Assembly (NCBI GenBank): GCA_020444515.1
Contig: JAHLKX010000013.1
Span: 1-64,000 of the forward strand
DNA: 64,000 nt
Direction of reading: 5' to 3'
Source: Bacteroidota bacterium
Lineage (GTDB): Bacteria > Bacteroidota > Bacteroidia > Bacteroidales > JAADJA01
Position 1 is the first letter of the stretch; each line of letters begins with the position of its first letter. The translations under genes were made by a program, and so were the position numbers. The notes under the pieces were generated by a model. The model was not told the DNA's origin, searched no databases, and saw only the letters and a program-made list of their open reading frames with translations. Shown here piece by piece: positions 44,626 to 53,718 of this stretch.

Positions 44626-44677
44626 ATTGAGACTTCAATAACAGGTTTCAGTGGGTCGAAGTTTAATTGAGACTTCG
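44626..44677. promoter_or_regulatory. Paired TTGAGACTTC direct repeats between LRR and 7TM-AraC genes
   Basis: ATTGAGACTTCAAT (44626-44639) and AATTGAGACTTC (44665-44676) repeat the same core, TTGAGACTTC, 40 bp apart in the 188-bp divergent region. The first is followed by TAACAGGTTT, a string also found after a TGAGACT copy at 46058. Likely binding sites of the neighbouring AraC-type regulator. Confidence 0.5.
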
Positions 44678-44743
44678 TAGGGTTTTTTTTTATACCTTTG
44701 AATTGCTTCAAGTTAAACACTTACGCAAAGGTTTTGGTCGGAA

Positions 44744-45934
44744 ATGATGAATGAATTTATTAGGATCATATTATATTTAGGTGCTGTCCAGGGTCTTCTA
44801 CTTGCGGTATTTTTGTTTTCTATCAGAACAAACAAAATATCTAACAGATTACTGGGATTGCTCACGATGTGCTGGGGCATTGTGCTTCTTACTTTTGCCT
44901 TGATTGATAAAGGATTATATGAAAAGTTTCCCCATTTACTATTTACCGTTGATCAATTGATCTTTCTGTTTTTTCCGCTTTTGTATTTGCAGGTAAAATA
45001 CCTTTTAGAACGCCACACCAAATTCAATCTGTACGATTTGTTTCATTTTTCACCCTTTGTTATAAGTATTGCCTTGAATATGGACTTCTTTTTAATGACA
45101 GGGCAGGAAAAATTGGAAATGATCCAAAATTCGACCAGGTACTTCGATGTATTGGAAATGGTCAGCAATGAAGTTATTGCCGTTCAGGGAGTAGTGTATT
45201 CCATTTTAGCTATCCGATTGATCAGGTCGTACCAGAAAAAGATTAAGGAATTTGAATCCACCCTGGATAAAAGTATCATCAAGGTACTTTACATCGGAAT
45301 TTCATTGATCCTGTTTTCATGGACCATTGGTATTGTGGGCCTGAATCTGGAGTATTTGAATGTAAATGTTGGATTTGACTATTTTGTTTATACCTATTTA
45401 ATTCTTGTAGTGGTTATTTATATCATCAGCTATGCTGCGGTTAAAAGTCCGGAAATTTTCAAACTCGACATTGATACCATCCGTGATCATTCTTTGAGTT
45501 TTAAAACCCTGATCTCAAAGTCAAAGGATATAAAGAAAGATGCGCCGCAGAGCAGTTTGCCCCTGGAAGATCACCAGCAAGTCAGTGAAGATCCGGTATT
45601 GATAAATCTGAATGAACGGCTGGTCGATTACATGAAAAACGAAAAACCTTATTTGAACCCCGAACTGAGTTTACCAGAATTGGCAGATGCTATGGAAATG
45701 TCGAGAAATCAGTTATCGGCTTTGATCAACCAGTTGCATCAAAAGAACTTTTATGAGTTTGTGAATGAATACCGGGTGGATGAGGTAAAACAGTTAATGA
45801 CCGCTCCCGAAAATAAACATTTAAAACTGATAAGCCTGGCCTATGATGCTGGTTTCAATTCCAAGGCCAGTTTTTATCGCATTTTTAAGCAAATCACTAA
45901 AATGACACCTACCGAATATCTTTCTACCTTATAA
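44744..45934 (+). CDS. Membrane-bound AraC-family regulator (7TM + HTH)
   Basis: 396 aa. About seven hydrophobic helices fill residues 5-230 (IILYLGAVQGLLLAVFLFSI, LLGLLTMCWGIVLLTFALI, FTVDQLIFLFFPLLYLQV and others). A linker (about 245-285) leads to a C-terminal AraC/XylS double helix-turn-helix (about 290-396: LSLPELADAMEMSRNQLSALINQL, LKLISLAYDAGFNSKASFYRIFKQITKMTPTEYL). This architecture is a known Bacteroidota one-component sensor that detects a signal in the membrane and regulates adjacent genes. Shared TGAGAC half-sites in both flanking intergenic regions support control of the LRR gene, of itself and of the 1492-aa surface protein. Confidence 0.92.
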   Translation: MMNEFIRIILYLGAVQGLLLAVFLFSIRTNKISNRLLGLLTMCWGIVLLTFALIDKGLYEKFPHLLFTVDQLIFLFFPLLYLQVKYLLERHTKFNLYDLFHFSPFVISIALNMDFFLMTGQEKLEMIQNSTRYFDVLEMVSNEVIAVQGVVYSILAIRLIRSYQKKIKEFESTLDKSIIKVLYIGISLILFSWTIGIVGLNLEYLNVNVGFDYFVYTYLILVVVIYIISYAAVKSPEIFKLDIDTIRDHSLSFKTLISKSKDIKKDAPQSSLPLEDHQQVSEDPVLINLNERLVDYMKNEKPYLNPELSLPELADAMEMSRNQLSALINQLHQKNFYEFVNEYRVDEVKQLMTAPENKHLKLISLAYDAGFNSKASFYRIFKQITKMTPTEYLSTL

Positions 45935-45990
45935 CCTATCCTTTTTTTTAAAGTCCTGATCTTGAGTAATCAGAGTCGGTTTATTGCAAC

Positions 45991-46064
45991 TTGAGACTTT
46001 TGAATAGGGTCTCAAAATACATTTTAAGACTACAAAACCATGTCTTGACATACCTCATGAGACT
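45991..46064 (+). promoter_or_regulatory. Tandem TTGAGAC-N11-GTCTCAA operators upstream of the 1492-aa surface protein
   Basis: Element 1: TTGAGAC (45991-45997), 11 nt, GTCTCAA (46009-46015), a perfect inverted repeat. Element 2: TTAAGAC (46024-46030), 11 nt, GTCTTGA (46042-46048), the same geometry with one mismatch. A further TGAGACT (46058-46064) is followed by CCTAACAGGTTT, as near 44640. Centres of the two elements are 33 bp apart, about three helical turns. Confidence 0.6.
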
Positions 46065-46155
46065 CCTAACAGGTTTGTTCAGACTAAGTTTGCCATCATT
46101 CCATTCCTTGATTTATGTAAGTTTTACAAAAAATTAGAAACTAAGTTCAACATTT

Positions 46156-49100
46156 ATGAAAACAAAATCCGCACTCTTATTGCTGTTATTGGTTGTTGCT
46201 GCACAAGGAATTGTGTTTGGACAACTGGGAATAGCTTCAGCTACCTATTCGGCTGGTGATATTTCAACTGATAAATATTTTACTTATTACAGTGGAACAC
46301 AATCCTCAACCTGCCCCGCAACTTTAACTGTGACAATTCCCGTTGGAGCGACCATAATTAGCACCGATGTTTCTTATGACATGACTTCGGATGCCAATTC
46401 ATCCATCAATAAACAACGTTCGCATTTTCGCTGTGTTTCACCGGGCGGTTTATCGGAGGCATCGATGACGAATGGCCCTGGTATTTATGTGCCGGGAACC
46501 CATTCTTATTCAAGAACCGGGCTCGATGTTGCTAACGGTTTTGTTGGTGGTGGAGATGTTGAATTTGAGTTGCATGCAGGTGCCACCTATTACAAACATT
46601 ATTGCAGCATTGATTCAGTTAAGGTTGATAATAATACGTGGACCATTACGATAATTTATATTCCTCCTGGATATCCAGAAATGGCCTTTAATCCTAATCC
46701 TCTAGATGCAGGTTTATTCGTGGGCTTAGATGATGATATAACCTGGGATTTTGGAGCCAATACAAATAATTATGATGTTTATTTCGGTACTGATAATCCA
46801 CCAACGACAAAAGTTGTAGATTTTGCTGCTGCAGGAGCAAACGGATCATACGATCCGGGAACCATGAACGAAACCGAAACCTATTACTGGCAAATTGTTT
46901 CACATAACGCAAACGGCTATACACAAGGGCCGGTTTGGAGCTTTACAACTGTTTGTGGCTCTTTTGTTACCCCTTTCACTGAAGATTTTGAGAGTGTTAC
47001 AATTCCTGACCTTCCCTATTGCTGGACCAAGAAGGTCATCTCTACATCAACTTCTGCATATATCAAGACAAATAACTATTATGGGAACAATGGACCCAAT
47101 TGCGTAGGATTTAGCAACTCAAGTGATGCGGATCCAACTTTAATATTTGTCTCTCCACAAGTTGATATAGGAGGGGGATCACTCGCTGATAAAATGGTCA
47201 ATTTTTCAGTAATGGGATTCAGTTACCCGAATCTTATTGTGGGTACAATGTCTGATCCTAACGATGAAACGACATTTACTCCTTATGAATCTTTCCTGGT
47301 TTATGATTACCATATTGAGCATAATGTTTATTTCAATAGTTATGTTGGAACGGATACATACATTGCATTTAAAATGGATCCATCCACTTCATACCAGGAA
47401 TTACACATCGATGATATTACAATTGATGATTTACCATCCTGTATTAAACCCGAAGGTTTATTTGCTGATAATATGACCATTAATTCTGCATGGTTAAACT
47501 GGACGGACTTGAACGGAGCTACTTCATGGAATATTGAATATGGTTTAACCGGCTTTACACCTACAGGAATTCCCACAGTTTCAGGTGTTTCAAATCCTCA
47601 CCAAATTACCGGTTTGTTATCTTCAACGGAGTATGATTTTTATGTACAAACCGATTGTGGTGGCGGTGATGTTAGTGGGTGGTCAGGTCCGGCTACTTTC
47701 CTAACACCCTGTGACTATTTCACTACCCCTTTGAGTGAAAATTTTGATGCCAGCTTAGATCTGCCTGTTTGTTGGACTGGAATTGTTCAAACCCTGGATG
47801 GATGGACCATCAATGGTATTCAAAATTATAATGCAAATAGCCCTTCCAATGCTTATCATATGGAAAATGGGTCTGACCAGACATCAACCCTGATATTGAG
47901 TCTTCCCCCATTCAGCTCACTTTCTGATAAACGCTTGAAGTTTTATGTATATAATAATACAGGTGAATATGGCTTTCAGATAGGAACCATGAGTAATCCA
48001 AATGATGCTGGTACTTTTACTGCTTTTACCACAGTAACAACTACCACAAGCTATCAGGAGTACGATGTATGGTTTAATACTTATACCGGCAGTGATGCTT
48101 ATATCGCTTTCAAACACTCGAATACTGCCAGTTTTCTTGGTTTTTATATTGATGATGTTGTCGTGGAAGATTTGCCTTCATGTCTGGCTCCTTCCAGCCT
48201 TAATATTAGCAATGTTACTGATCATTCAGCACAGGTAAACTGGACAGAGAGCGGTTCAGCAATAGACTGGATCATTGAACTTGGGACGCAAGGATTCACA
48301 CCGGGTACGGGTACATATCTGAACCAGTATACCTGGACAAACAGTGGAACAAGTCAATCTTTTCCATTAACTGCATTAAGCAGTGCATCCTTATACGATG
48401 TTTACATTCAAGCTGATTGTGGCTCCGGAGACCTCAGTGAATGGAGTGGTCCTGCATCATTTTTAACAGGGTTTACAAAAATTAACATTCCGGTAAATGA
48501 AGATTTTGAGACAGGCTTTTCGTCAACCGTTAACAATCTTGGTAATGCTGAAAACTGGACTATCAATAACAGTTTGTCTGTAAGCGGGACTTCCAGTGCG
48601 CACAATGCATACAGCTCAAGCAATGATAATGTCTTATTTATATCAGGTAATCTTGATTTTACCGGAAAATCCATCATTGGTCTTTCATTCTGGCAAATCG
48701 CCAAAACAACCGGTAACAGCGATCATTGTTATGTGGAGATATCAACAGACGGAGGAACAACCTTTGATCAATTGCCAGCATCCACCTACCTGGGAGAAGG
48801 CGATTATTCTGAAACAGGATTGACCAATTATCCGGAAGGTCCTTGCTTTGATGAATATTCCTATGCTGATTGGGGGACAAGCAGTGTCACCCCAGATAAT
48901 ACCTGGTGGAAGCATGAAGCATTTGATTTAAGCGGTTATGGAACATACGATAATGTCGTTATTCGCTTCAGACTGGTTTCAGATAGTTGGAATGAAAGAT
49001 ATGGTTGGTTACTGGATGATATTACGATAGATGTTCACACTGATCCGGTTGTTTCAGTAAATCCGTTGACGATCAGTGAAGATGTTACTCCTGTTATGCC

Positions 49101-50634
49101 TGCTAATGTTGATTTATCAGTAGAGAATTTGGGTGGTTTTGCGCTTGCATATAATGCCTCAGTTGTTTATGATGAAATAGATCTGCTAAATGAAAACTTT
49201 GATACAGGTCTGTCAGGTTCATGGACAGTGGTGAATAATGGTAGCAATGATGTAACCTGGGTAGATACGTTAACTTATGGTGGATATAATTTTGACGGAA
49301 CCCGCTTTATGGTTTGTGATGGAAACCAAAGCTATGCGCCGGGAACCAATTATATGGATGATGAATTGATAACGCCGGTTATTGATGCTTCGGCATACTC
49401 AGGTGGCGCGCTTTTGCTGGAGTATGATCAGGCTTTTGATGCCAACTATACAACAGGTGATACTGCAAAAGTTTATGTTTATGATGGAAGCGAATGGATC
49501 TTGATTTATGAATCATGGACCGATGACGGGCTAATTTCATATAATCAAAATGGTGTGCACAAATCATTTGATGTTACCCCTTATGCCAATGCCAATTTCC
49601 AGGTGAAATTCCATTATATTGACGGACCTGTAAACCAGGCTAAATATTTTGCAATCGATAATTTTAGACTTCGTGCCACTATGGGTGCATTTGGCTGGCT
49701 GACAGTGGATGATGATATATTTACCAGCGGGTCAGCTTTTGAAGGCGAAGGTCCAAAATCAATCAATGTCGGAATGAATGCAGCAGGGTTAGCCGTTGGT
49801 ACGTATAATGCTGATATTGAAATTACTTCTAATGATCCTGTTACCCCCAATCTTACAATACCTGTAACGATGAATGTTTATCCGGGTATTGCACTTGATC
49901 TCAAAGTTTTCCTCGAAGGTCCTTACGATGAGGTGACTGGCAATATGATGTATACAGATCTGATGGATGGTGATTATCTGCCGTTTAATCAACCTTATGA
50001 TCCCCCCTTCCCATATTATGATAACCCGGCACCGGTATGGCAATATGGCGGAACAGAGTCAGTTACTGAATTACCTGTTGGAACAGTTGATTGGATTCTT
50101 GTACAATTGCGTGATGCTGCCGATGCTGCAAGTGCAGGTTCAGCTAACGCGATAGCTACACAAGCTGCATTCCTCCTCAGCGATGGATCAGTAGTTGGGA
50201 CAGATGGTGGACGACTTCATTATTTTAATACTTCTATCAGTCAGAATTTGTACGTCGTAATCTACCATAGAAATCACCTGGGTGTCATGTCGAATAATGC
50301 TGTTACAACAATTGATGATATTCATACCTACGATTTTAGCACTGGTGCAGATCAGGTTTTTGGTGGCTCAAACGGTCACAAAGAAATTGGTACCGGGGTT
50401 TGGGGTATGGTTGCCGGTGATGGAAATGGAAATGGGTTAATTCAAAACACAGATGAAACGGCAGTCTGGAAGATTGATCTTGGAACTTCTGGATATCATG
50501 GTGGAGATTTTGATTTGAACGGATTGACTCAGAACTCTGATGAAACAGGATATTGGGTTCCCAATCTTGGTGGGGGAGGCCAGATCCCTTCAAAAGGTGA
50601 GGCATCAGGATATCAAAGTCAGATTCCCAAATAA
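46156..50634 (+). CDS. Very large secreted protein with fibronectin III and jelly-roll repeats and a dockerin-like C-terminal module
   Basis: 1492 aa with signal peptide (MKTKSALLLLLLVVAAQGIVFGQ). The middle has alternating ~170-aa lectin/MAM-like jelly-roll modules (TPFTEDFESVTIPDLPYCW ..., TTPLSENFDASLDLPVCW ..., NENFDTGLSGSWTVV) and fibronectin III domains (INSAWLNWTDLNGATSWNIEYG; DHSAQVNWTESGSAIDWIIELG). The last ~190 residues (LKVFLEGPYDE ... GTESVTELPVGTVDWILVQLRDA ... HRNHLGVMS ... GDGNGNGLIQNTDE, GDFDLNGLTQNSDE) contain two EF-hand-like Asp/Asn loops and match the C-terminus of the convergent gene 50842-52491. No ordinary T9SS domain follows. Under likely control of the 7TM-AraC protein. 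Confidence 0.88.
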   Translation: MKTKSALLLLLLVVAAQGIVFGQLGIASATYSAGDISTDKYFTYYSGTQSSTCPATLTVTIPVGATIISTDVSYDMTSDANSSINKQRSHFRCVSPGGLSEASMTNGPGIYVPGTHSYSRTGLDVANGFVGGGDVEFELHAGATYYKHYCSIDSVKVDNNTWTITIIYIPPGYPEMAFNPNPLDAGLFVGLDDDITWDFGANTNNYDVYFGTDNPPTTKVVDFAAAGANGSYDPGTMNETETYYWQIVSHNANGYTQGPVWSFTTVCGSFVTPFTEDFESVTIPDLPYCWTKKVISTSTSAYIKTNNYYGNNGPNCVGFSNSSDADPTLIFVSPQVDIGGGSLADKMVNFSVMGFSYPNLIVGTMSDPNDETTFTPYESFLVYDYHIEHNVYFNSYVGTDTYIAFKMDPSTSYQELHIDDITIDDLPSCIKPEGLFADNMTINSAWLNWTDLNGATSWNIEYGLTGFTPTGIPTVSGVSNPHQITGLLSSTEYDFYVQTDCGGGDVSGWSGPATFLTPCDYFTTPLSENFDASLDLPVCWTGIVQTLDGWTINGIQNYNANSPSNAYHMENGSDQTSTLILSLPPFSSLSDKRLKFYVYNNTGEYGFQIGTMSNPNDAGTFTAFTTVTTTTSYQEYDVWFNTYTGSDAYIAFKHSNTASFLGFYIDDVVVEDLPSCLAPSSLNISNVTDHSAQVNWTESGSAIDWIIELGTQGFTPGTGTYLNQYTWTNSGTSQSFPLTALSSASLYDVYIQADCGSGDLSEWSGPASFLTGFTKINIPVNEDFETGFSSTVNNLGNAENWTINNSLSVSGTSSAHNAYSSSNDNVLFISGNLDFTGKSIIGLSFWQIAKTTGNSDHCYVEISTDGGTTFDQLPASTYLGEGDYSETGLTNYPEGPCFDEYSYADWGTSSVTPDNTWWKHEAFDLSGYGTYDNVVIRFRLVSDSWNERYGWLLDDITIDVHTDPVVSVNPLTISEDVTPVMPANVDLSVENLGGFALAYNASVVYDEIDLLNENFDTGLSGSWTVVNNGSNDVTWVDTLTYGGYNFDGTRFMVCDGNQSYAPGTNYMDDELITPVIDASAYSGGALLLEYDQAFDANYTTGDTAKVYVYDGSEWILIYESWTDDGLISYNQNGVHKSFDVTPYANANFQVKFHYIDGPVNQAKYFAIDNFRLRATMGAFGWLTVDDDIFTSGSAFEGEGPKSINVGMNAAGLAVGTYNADIEITSNDPVTPNLTIPVTMNVYPGIALDLKVFLEGPYDEVTGNMMYTDLMDGDYLPFNQPYDPPFPYYDNPAPVWQYGGTESVTELPVGTVDWILVQLRDAADAASAGSANAIATQAAFLLSDGSVVGTDGGRLHYFNTSISQNLYVVIYHRNHLGVMSNNAVTTIDDIHTYDFSTGADQVFGGSNGHKEIGTGVWGMVAGDGNGNGLIQNTDETAVWKIDLGTSGYHGGDFDLNGLTQNSDETGYWVPNLGGGGQIPSKGEASGYQSQIPK

Positions 50635-50674
50635 GCCAAATTTTGTAAACTTTTCATATACATTACACAATCTG

Positions 50675-50704
50675 AAAGGGCAGTCGATATGGCTGCCCTT
50701 TTAT
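50675..50704 (+). terminator. Rho-independent terminator
   Basis: AAAGGGCAG (50675-50683) pairs with CTGCCCTTT (50693-50701) and is followed by TTATTTTTT, 40 bp after the stop of the 1492-aa gene. Confidence 0.88.
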
Positions 50705-50786
50705 TTTTTACGGATTAGCTGTTAATTAAGAAAAATGCGATGTATGCGATTTACATGATATAGCAAAACAACGAATTACAATACAT

Positions 50787-50810
50787 TGCGATCACATTAT
50801 CGTGATCACA
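50787..50810. repeat. 24-bp inverted repeat in a convergent intergenic region
   Basis: TGCGATCAC-ATTATC-GTGATCACA has 9-bp arms with one mismatch, similar in form to a CRP/FNR-type site. It lies between the two converging surface-protein genes, which is an odd place for an operator. TGCGAT also occurs at 50736 and 50745. Confidence 0.5.
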
Positions 50811-50841
50811 AAAAAACAAGATTAAAGCCGAAAAGCTTACG

Positions 50842-52491
50842 TTATTTTTCCGGAAGCTGAGATGAGGACCCTAAATTGGGTAACCAAACCTCATTTTTAT
50901 CTGTGTTGTTAACCTGTGCATCCAAATTGAGATCGCCATTTTTGTATCCCTGATTTCCGGTCTCCAGATTCCAGGTATCCGTCATGTCGTTATTATCAAT
51001 CTGCAAATCACCGTTGGCATTGCCGGCAACCATACCAAAAATACCACTGCCGAGGTCTGTCTGTTCATTGTTGTAGGCCTGGCCCAAACCGGTGCTGAAA
51101 TCCCACTCAAACAGGCCATCACTAAAATTCAGTGGCTGACTCGATATGATCCCCAGATGGTTACGATGTTTGATAACCACAAAATTGGTCAGTGTATCAC
51201 CGGTATTAAAACTGAGATTAGAACTTCCATCAAGGCCAACAATCGAACCATCGGATAGCATAAAAGCAGCATGTCGGGAGGTAATGTCACCGATCAGCGC
51301 TTCACTGGATGTCGCACCATTTCTTGTTTCAAGCAGGATCCAGTCGACAATGGTACTGTTGGGTATTGATGCCACCGACTCATTACCAGCATAATTCCAG
51401 GGAGCTGAATCATAAGGTTGATCCGTTGGTAATAATCCATTATTGTTCAGATCGGTAGACATACTTCCTGCATCATAAGGACCTTGTAGGAGGGCTGTTA
51501 ATTCAATTTCGGCAACCGTAAAAGGAATGATATTGATCAGCGACCACTGTCCTGTTTCACTGCAAGCTCTCACATATAGATCGTGGTTACCTGCAATGAT
51601 GCCCTGAATATCTGCCTCAAACAAAACATCAACCGGGTTGTCCGGTGCAATGGTTACTTCATTTCCATTGCCAAATCCAGGATCGGAATCAACGAAATAT
51701 TCCAGTTTTGTAATATCGGGCCCCGGGGTTGGATTGGAGAGCTGAACCTTAAAAAATCTTTTGATATAAACCTGGCTCCAATTCTCTTCATTGTCCTGAA
51801 CACGGATATAGAGCCTGTGAAAGCCTTCATCCAGGCTAGTGATAGCTGTATTTGAAAGTGTTACAATTATTTTTCCTGAAGTGACAGATATCGGCGTACC
51901 ATTTCCATATCCTGGGTCATCATCGATGAAATATTCTGCATTGACTATTTCGGGAACCGGATCAGGCGAAGTAATTTCAACCGCAACAATGTTGCGGATC
52001 AGGTTATGGCTCCATTTATTATTGTCGTCTTTCATTCTGAAATACACTTTGTGAAAACCAGATGAAAGACCAGATAGATCAATATTAAAACTTGCCACCG
52101 GTGTTCGATCAGGAGTGAATGTTATGGATGTTCCATTGCCGTATCCCGGATCATCATCAATATAATACTCCCCAGCCGTTATATCAGGTTTGTTTGCTAT
52201 ACTTGTTGTTTCTATTTTTGTGATGATGGATTTGTAAACATGAGACCAAACGCCGTCCGCATTGAGTGCCCTGAAAAATACGTAATGTAAACCTGGTGTA
52301 AGGCCAGAAATATCAATATTAAACGTCGTGTTGGTAACCGGACCTGAGCTAACGGTTACAGCGGTCCCATTTCCAAATCCCGGATCGGTATCAAAATAAT
52401 ATTCCAGTTTTACAATGTCAGGAGGTTGGCTAATGGCTCCGTGCATCACACACAGAAATATCAGACTGAAAAGCGTCTTTATAAATTTCAT
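50842..52491 (-). CDS. Secreted repeat protein with dockerin-like C-terminal module
   Basis: 549 aa with signal peptide (MKFIKTLFSLIFLCVMHGAISQ). Residues ~25-345 hold four ~80-aa repeats beginning KLEYYFDTDPGFGNG, AGEYYIDDDPGYGNG, NAEYFIDDDPGYGNG and KLEYFVDSDPGFGNG, each ending with a ...GLHYVFFRALNADGVWSH strand. The last ~190 residues (LTALLQGPYDAGSM ... NESVASIPNSTIVDWILLETRNG ... HRNHLGIIS ... GNANGDLQIDNNDMTDTW, GDLNLDAQVNNTDKNEVW) match the C-terminus of the 1492-aa neighbour, with two acidic EF-hand-like loops. There is no standard T9SS domain. The beta-helix gene lies 11 bp upstream on the same strand, so they are probably an operon. Confidence 0.87.
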   Translation of the reverse strand: MKFIKTLFSLIFLCVMHGAISQPPDIVKLEYYFDTDPGFGNGTAVTVSSGPVTNTTFNIDISGLTPGLHYVFFRALNADGVWSHVYKSIITKIETTSIANKPDITAGEYYIDDDPGYGNGTSITFTPDRTPVASFNIDLSGLSSGFHKVYFRMKDDNNKWSHNLIRNIVAVEITSPDPVPEIVNAEYFIDDDPGYGNGTPISVTSGKIIVTLSNTAITSLDEGFHRLYIRVQDNEENWSQVYIKRFFKVQLSNPTPGPDITKLEYFVDSDPGFGNGNEVTIAPDNPVDVLFEADIQGIIAGNHDLYVRACSETGQWSLINIIPFTVAEIELTALLQGPYDAGSMSTDLNNNGLLPTDQPYDSAPWNYAGNESVASIPNSTIVDWILLETRNGATSSEALIGDITSRHAAFMLSDGSIVGLDGSSNLSFNTGDTLTNFVVIKHRNHLGIISSQPLNFSDGLFEWDFSTGLGQAYNNEQTDLGSGIFGMVAGNANGDLQIDNNDMTDTWNLETGNQGYKNGDLNLDAQVNNTDKNEVWLPNLGSSSQLPEK

Positions 52492-52502
52492 GACCAGGCG
52501 GA

Positions 52503-53561
52503 TTAATTGTGAGACTTCGCCTTGATGGTTACCGGCAGGGTAGAAGTCCCAATGGATTGGGTCATCTCAACCTCAAAAATGGCTGGTATGGGGGGCATGC
52601 CAGACAGGACATAAGGTTCGCCTGTGCCAAAAACGCCACAATCATTACCACCCACGCCGGCTCCTATGGCCGGTGAGCCTGCAGCCAGTATATACCCGTT
52701 GTCAATGTAAGAAGTGTAATCTTCAAATACCGTCGACATATCCACATTTTGCTGGTTGCCGTTTATGTTTGGGTATTGGGTTGCATTACACAGGTTGTTT
52801 GAATTGATGTCACCTGTGCCTGGTGTATAATTTCCCTCCAGTAAGATGTTGTTATAATGCGATGAATAACTGGTTTCCAAATCTCCCCAAATTACATTAT
52901 TGCTTAGTATTAGTGAAGCAGCTTCATTTGTTTCAGTGATGAGTACTGCCGAATTATCAATACCAACCTCCAGGAAATTATTTTTAATCTCACAGTTTGG
53001 TAAATAATCTGTAGCCAATACACCCCTTGCATTTCCGGTTATTCCAGCGGTACATTTAATATAATTTTGTCTGATAATAATATTGTTGAGCGCACCCTGC
53101 ACCGCGACACCAGTGGCCGTTCCATTATTTGAATGCAATATGAAACGATTTCTTTGAATTGTAATGTTTCCAACATATATATTGGCACCAACTACTGAAT
53201 TCACATAGGTATATTCAAATTCCAGTCCCTCAACTACAGATCCGCTGCTGCCATTAAAGAAGCCAATCCCGGTAATTTTTGAAGTGTTTTGGTAAGCCTG
53301 GGTAGAGTCATTTTCATCCAGCCAGTAACCTGTGCCAAAAACCACTAATTTTTTATAAAAACCAATGAGCCCATAGGAGGTTGGGCTTCCTTCGAGGTAT
53401 ATGGTATCACCTGAAGCAGCAGCGTTATGAGCTGAAGAAAATGAGCTAAAGTCTGCATCCACATTTGGCCGGTTATTGACGCGCCAAACGTTGCAATATG
53501 CCGACAGTGAAAAGGTGACCAAAAGGACAGTGAAAAGGGTAATTTTTGTTTTCATGTTCAT
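52503..53561 (-). CDS. Secreted right-handed parallel beta-helix protein
   Basis: 352 aa with signal peptide (KITLFTVLLVTFSLSAYCN, cleavage about 24); Met1 and Met3 are equivalent starts. The central part has short repeats typical of pectate-lyase-like beta-helices: GIGFFNGSSGSVVEGLEFEYT, NIYVGNITIQRNRFILHSNN, NNIIIRQNYIKC, NCEIKNNFLEV, ASLILSNNVIWGD, LLEGNYTPG. The end (AAGSPAIGAGVGGNDCGVFGTGEPYVLSGMPPIPAIFEVEM) is the usual cap of this family. Enzymatic residues are not identifiable. It ends 11 bp before the repeat-protein gene, in the same direction. Confidence 0.87.
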   Translation of the reverse strand: MNMKTKITLFTVLLVTFSLSAYCNVWRVNNRPNVDADFSSFSSAHNAAASGDTIYLEGSPTSYGLIGFYKKLVVFGTGYWLDENDSTQAYQNTSKITGIGFFNGSSGSVVEGLEFEYTYVNSVVGANIYVGNITIQRNRFILHSNNGTATGVAVQGALNNIIIRQNYIKCTAGITGNARGVLATDYLPNCEIKNNFLEVGIDNSAVLITETNEAASLILSNNVIWGDLETSYSSHYNNILLEGNYTPGTGDINSNNLCNATQYPNINGNQQNVDMSTVFEDYTSYIDNGYILAAGSPAIGAGVGGNDCGVFGTGEPYVLSGMPPIPAIFEVEMTQSIGTSTLPVTIKAKSHN

Positions 53562-53718
53562 GGATTTTAGAATTTAAACTTTTAATTATAGAGAATTGAC
53601 ATAAATGTATCATTCAACTTTTTTAAAGAATCGAAGTTCTTTTGGTTTATTCGAACGCTAAAGATAAGAAAATAAGGAAGTTTTGTCAAGTTATCGGAAA
53701 TCCGAGAGTTGTAATTGC

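Noticed and set aside
50820..50841. AAGC-TTTTCG-GCTT followed by a T-rich stretch as terminator of the 549-aa gene
   Set aside because: The stem is only 4 bp and the T-run starts about 10 nt later; not strong enough to list as a terminator.
52505..52520. Another TGAGACTTC copy near the end of the beta-helix gene
   Set aside because: Lies within the coding 3' end and away from any promoter; treated as chance and not part of the AraC-type regulon.
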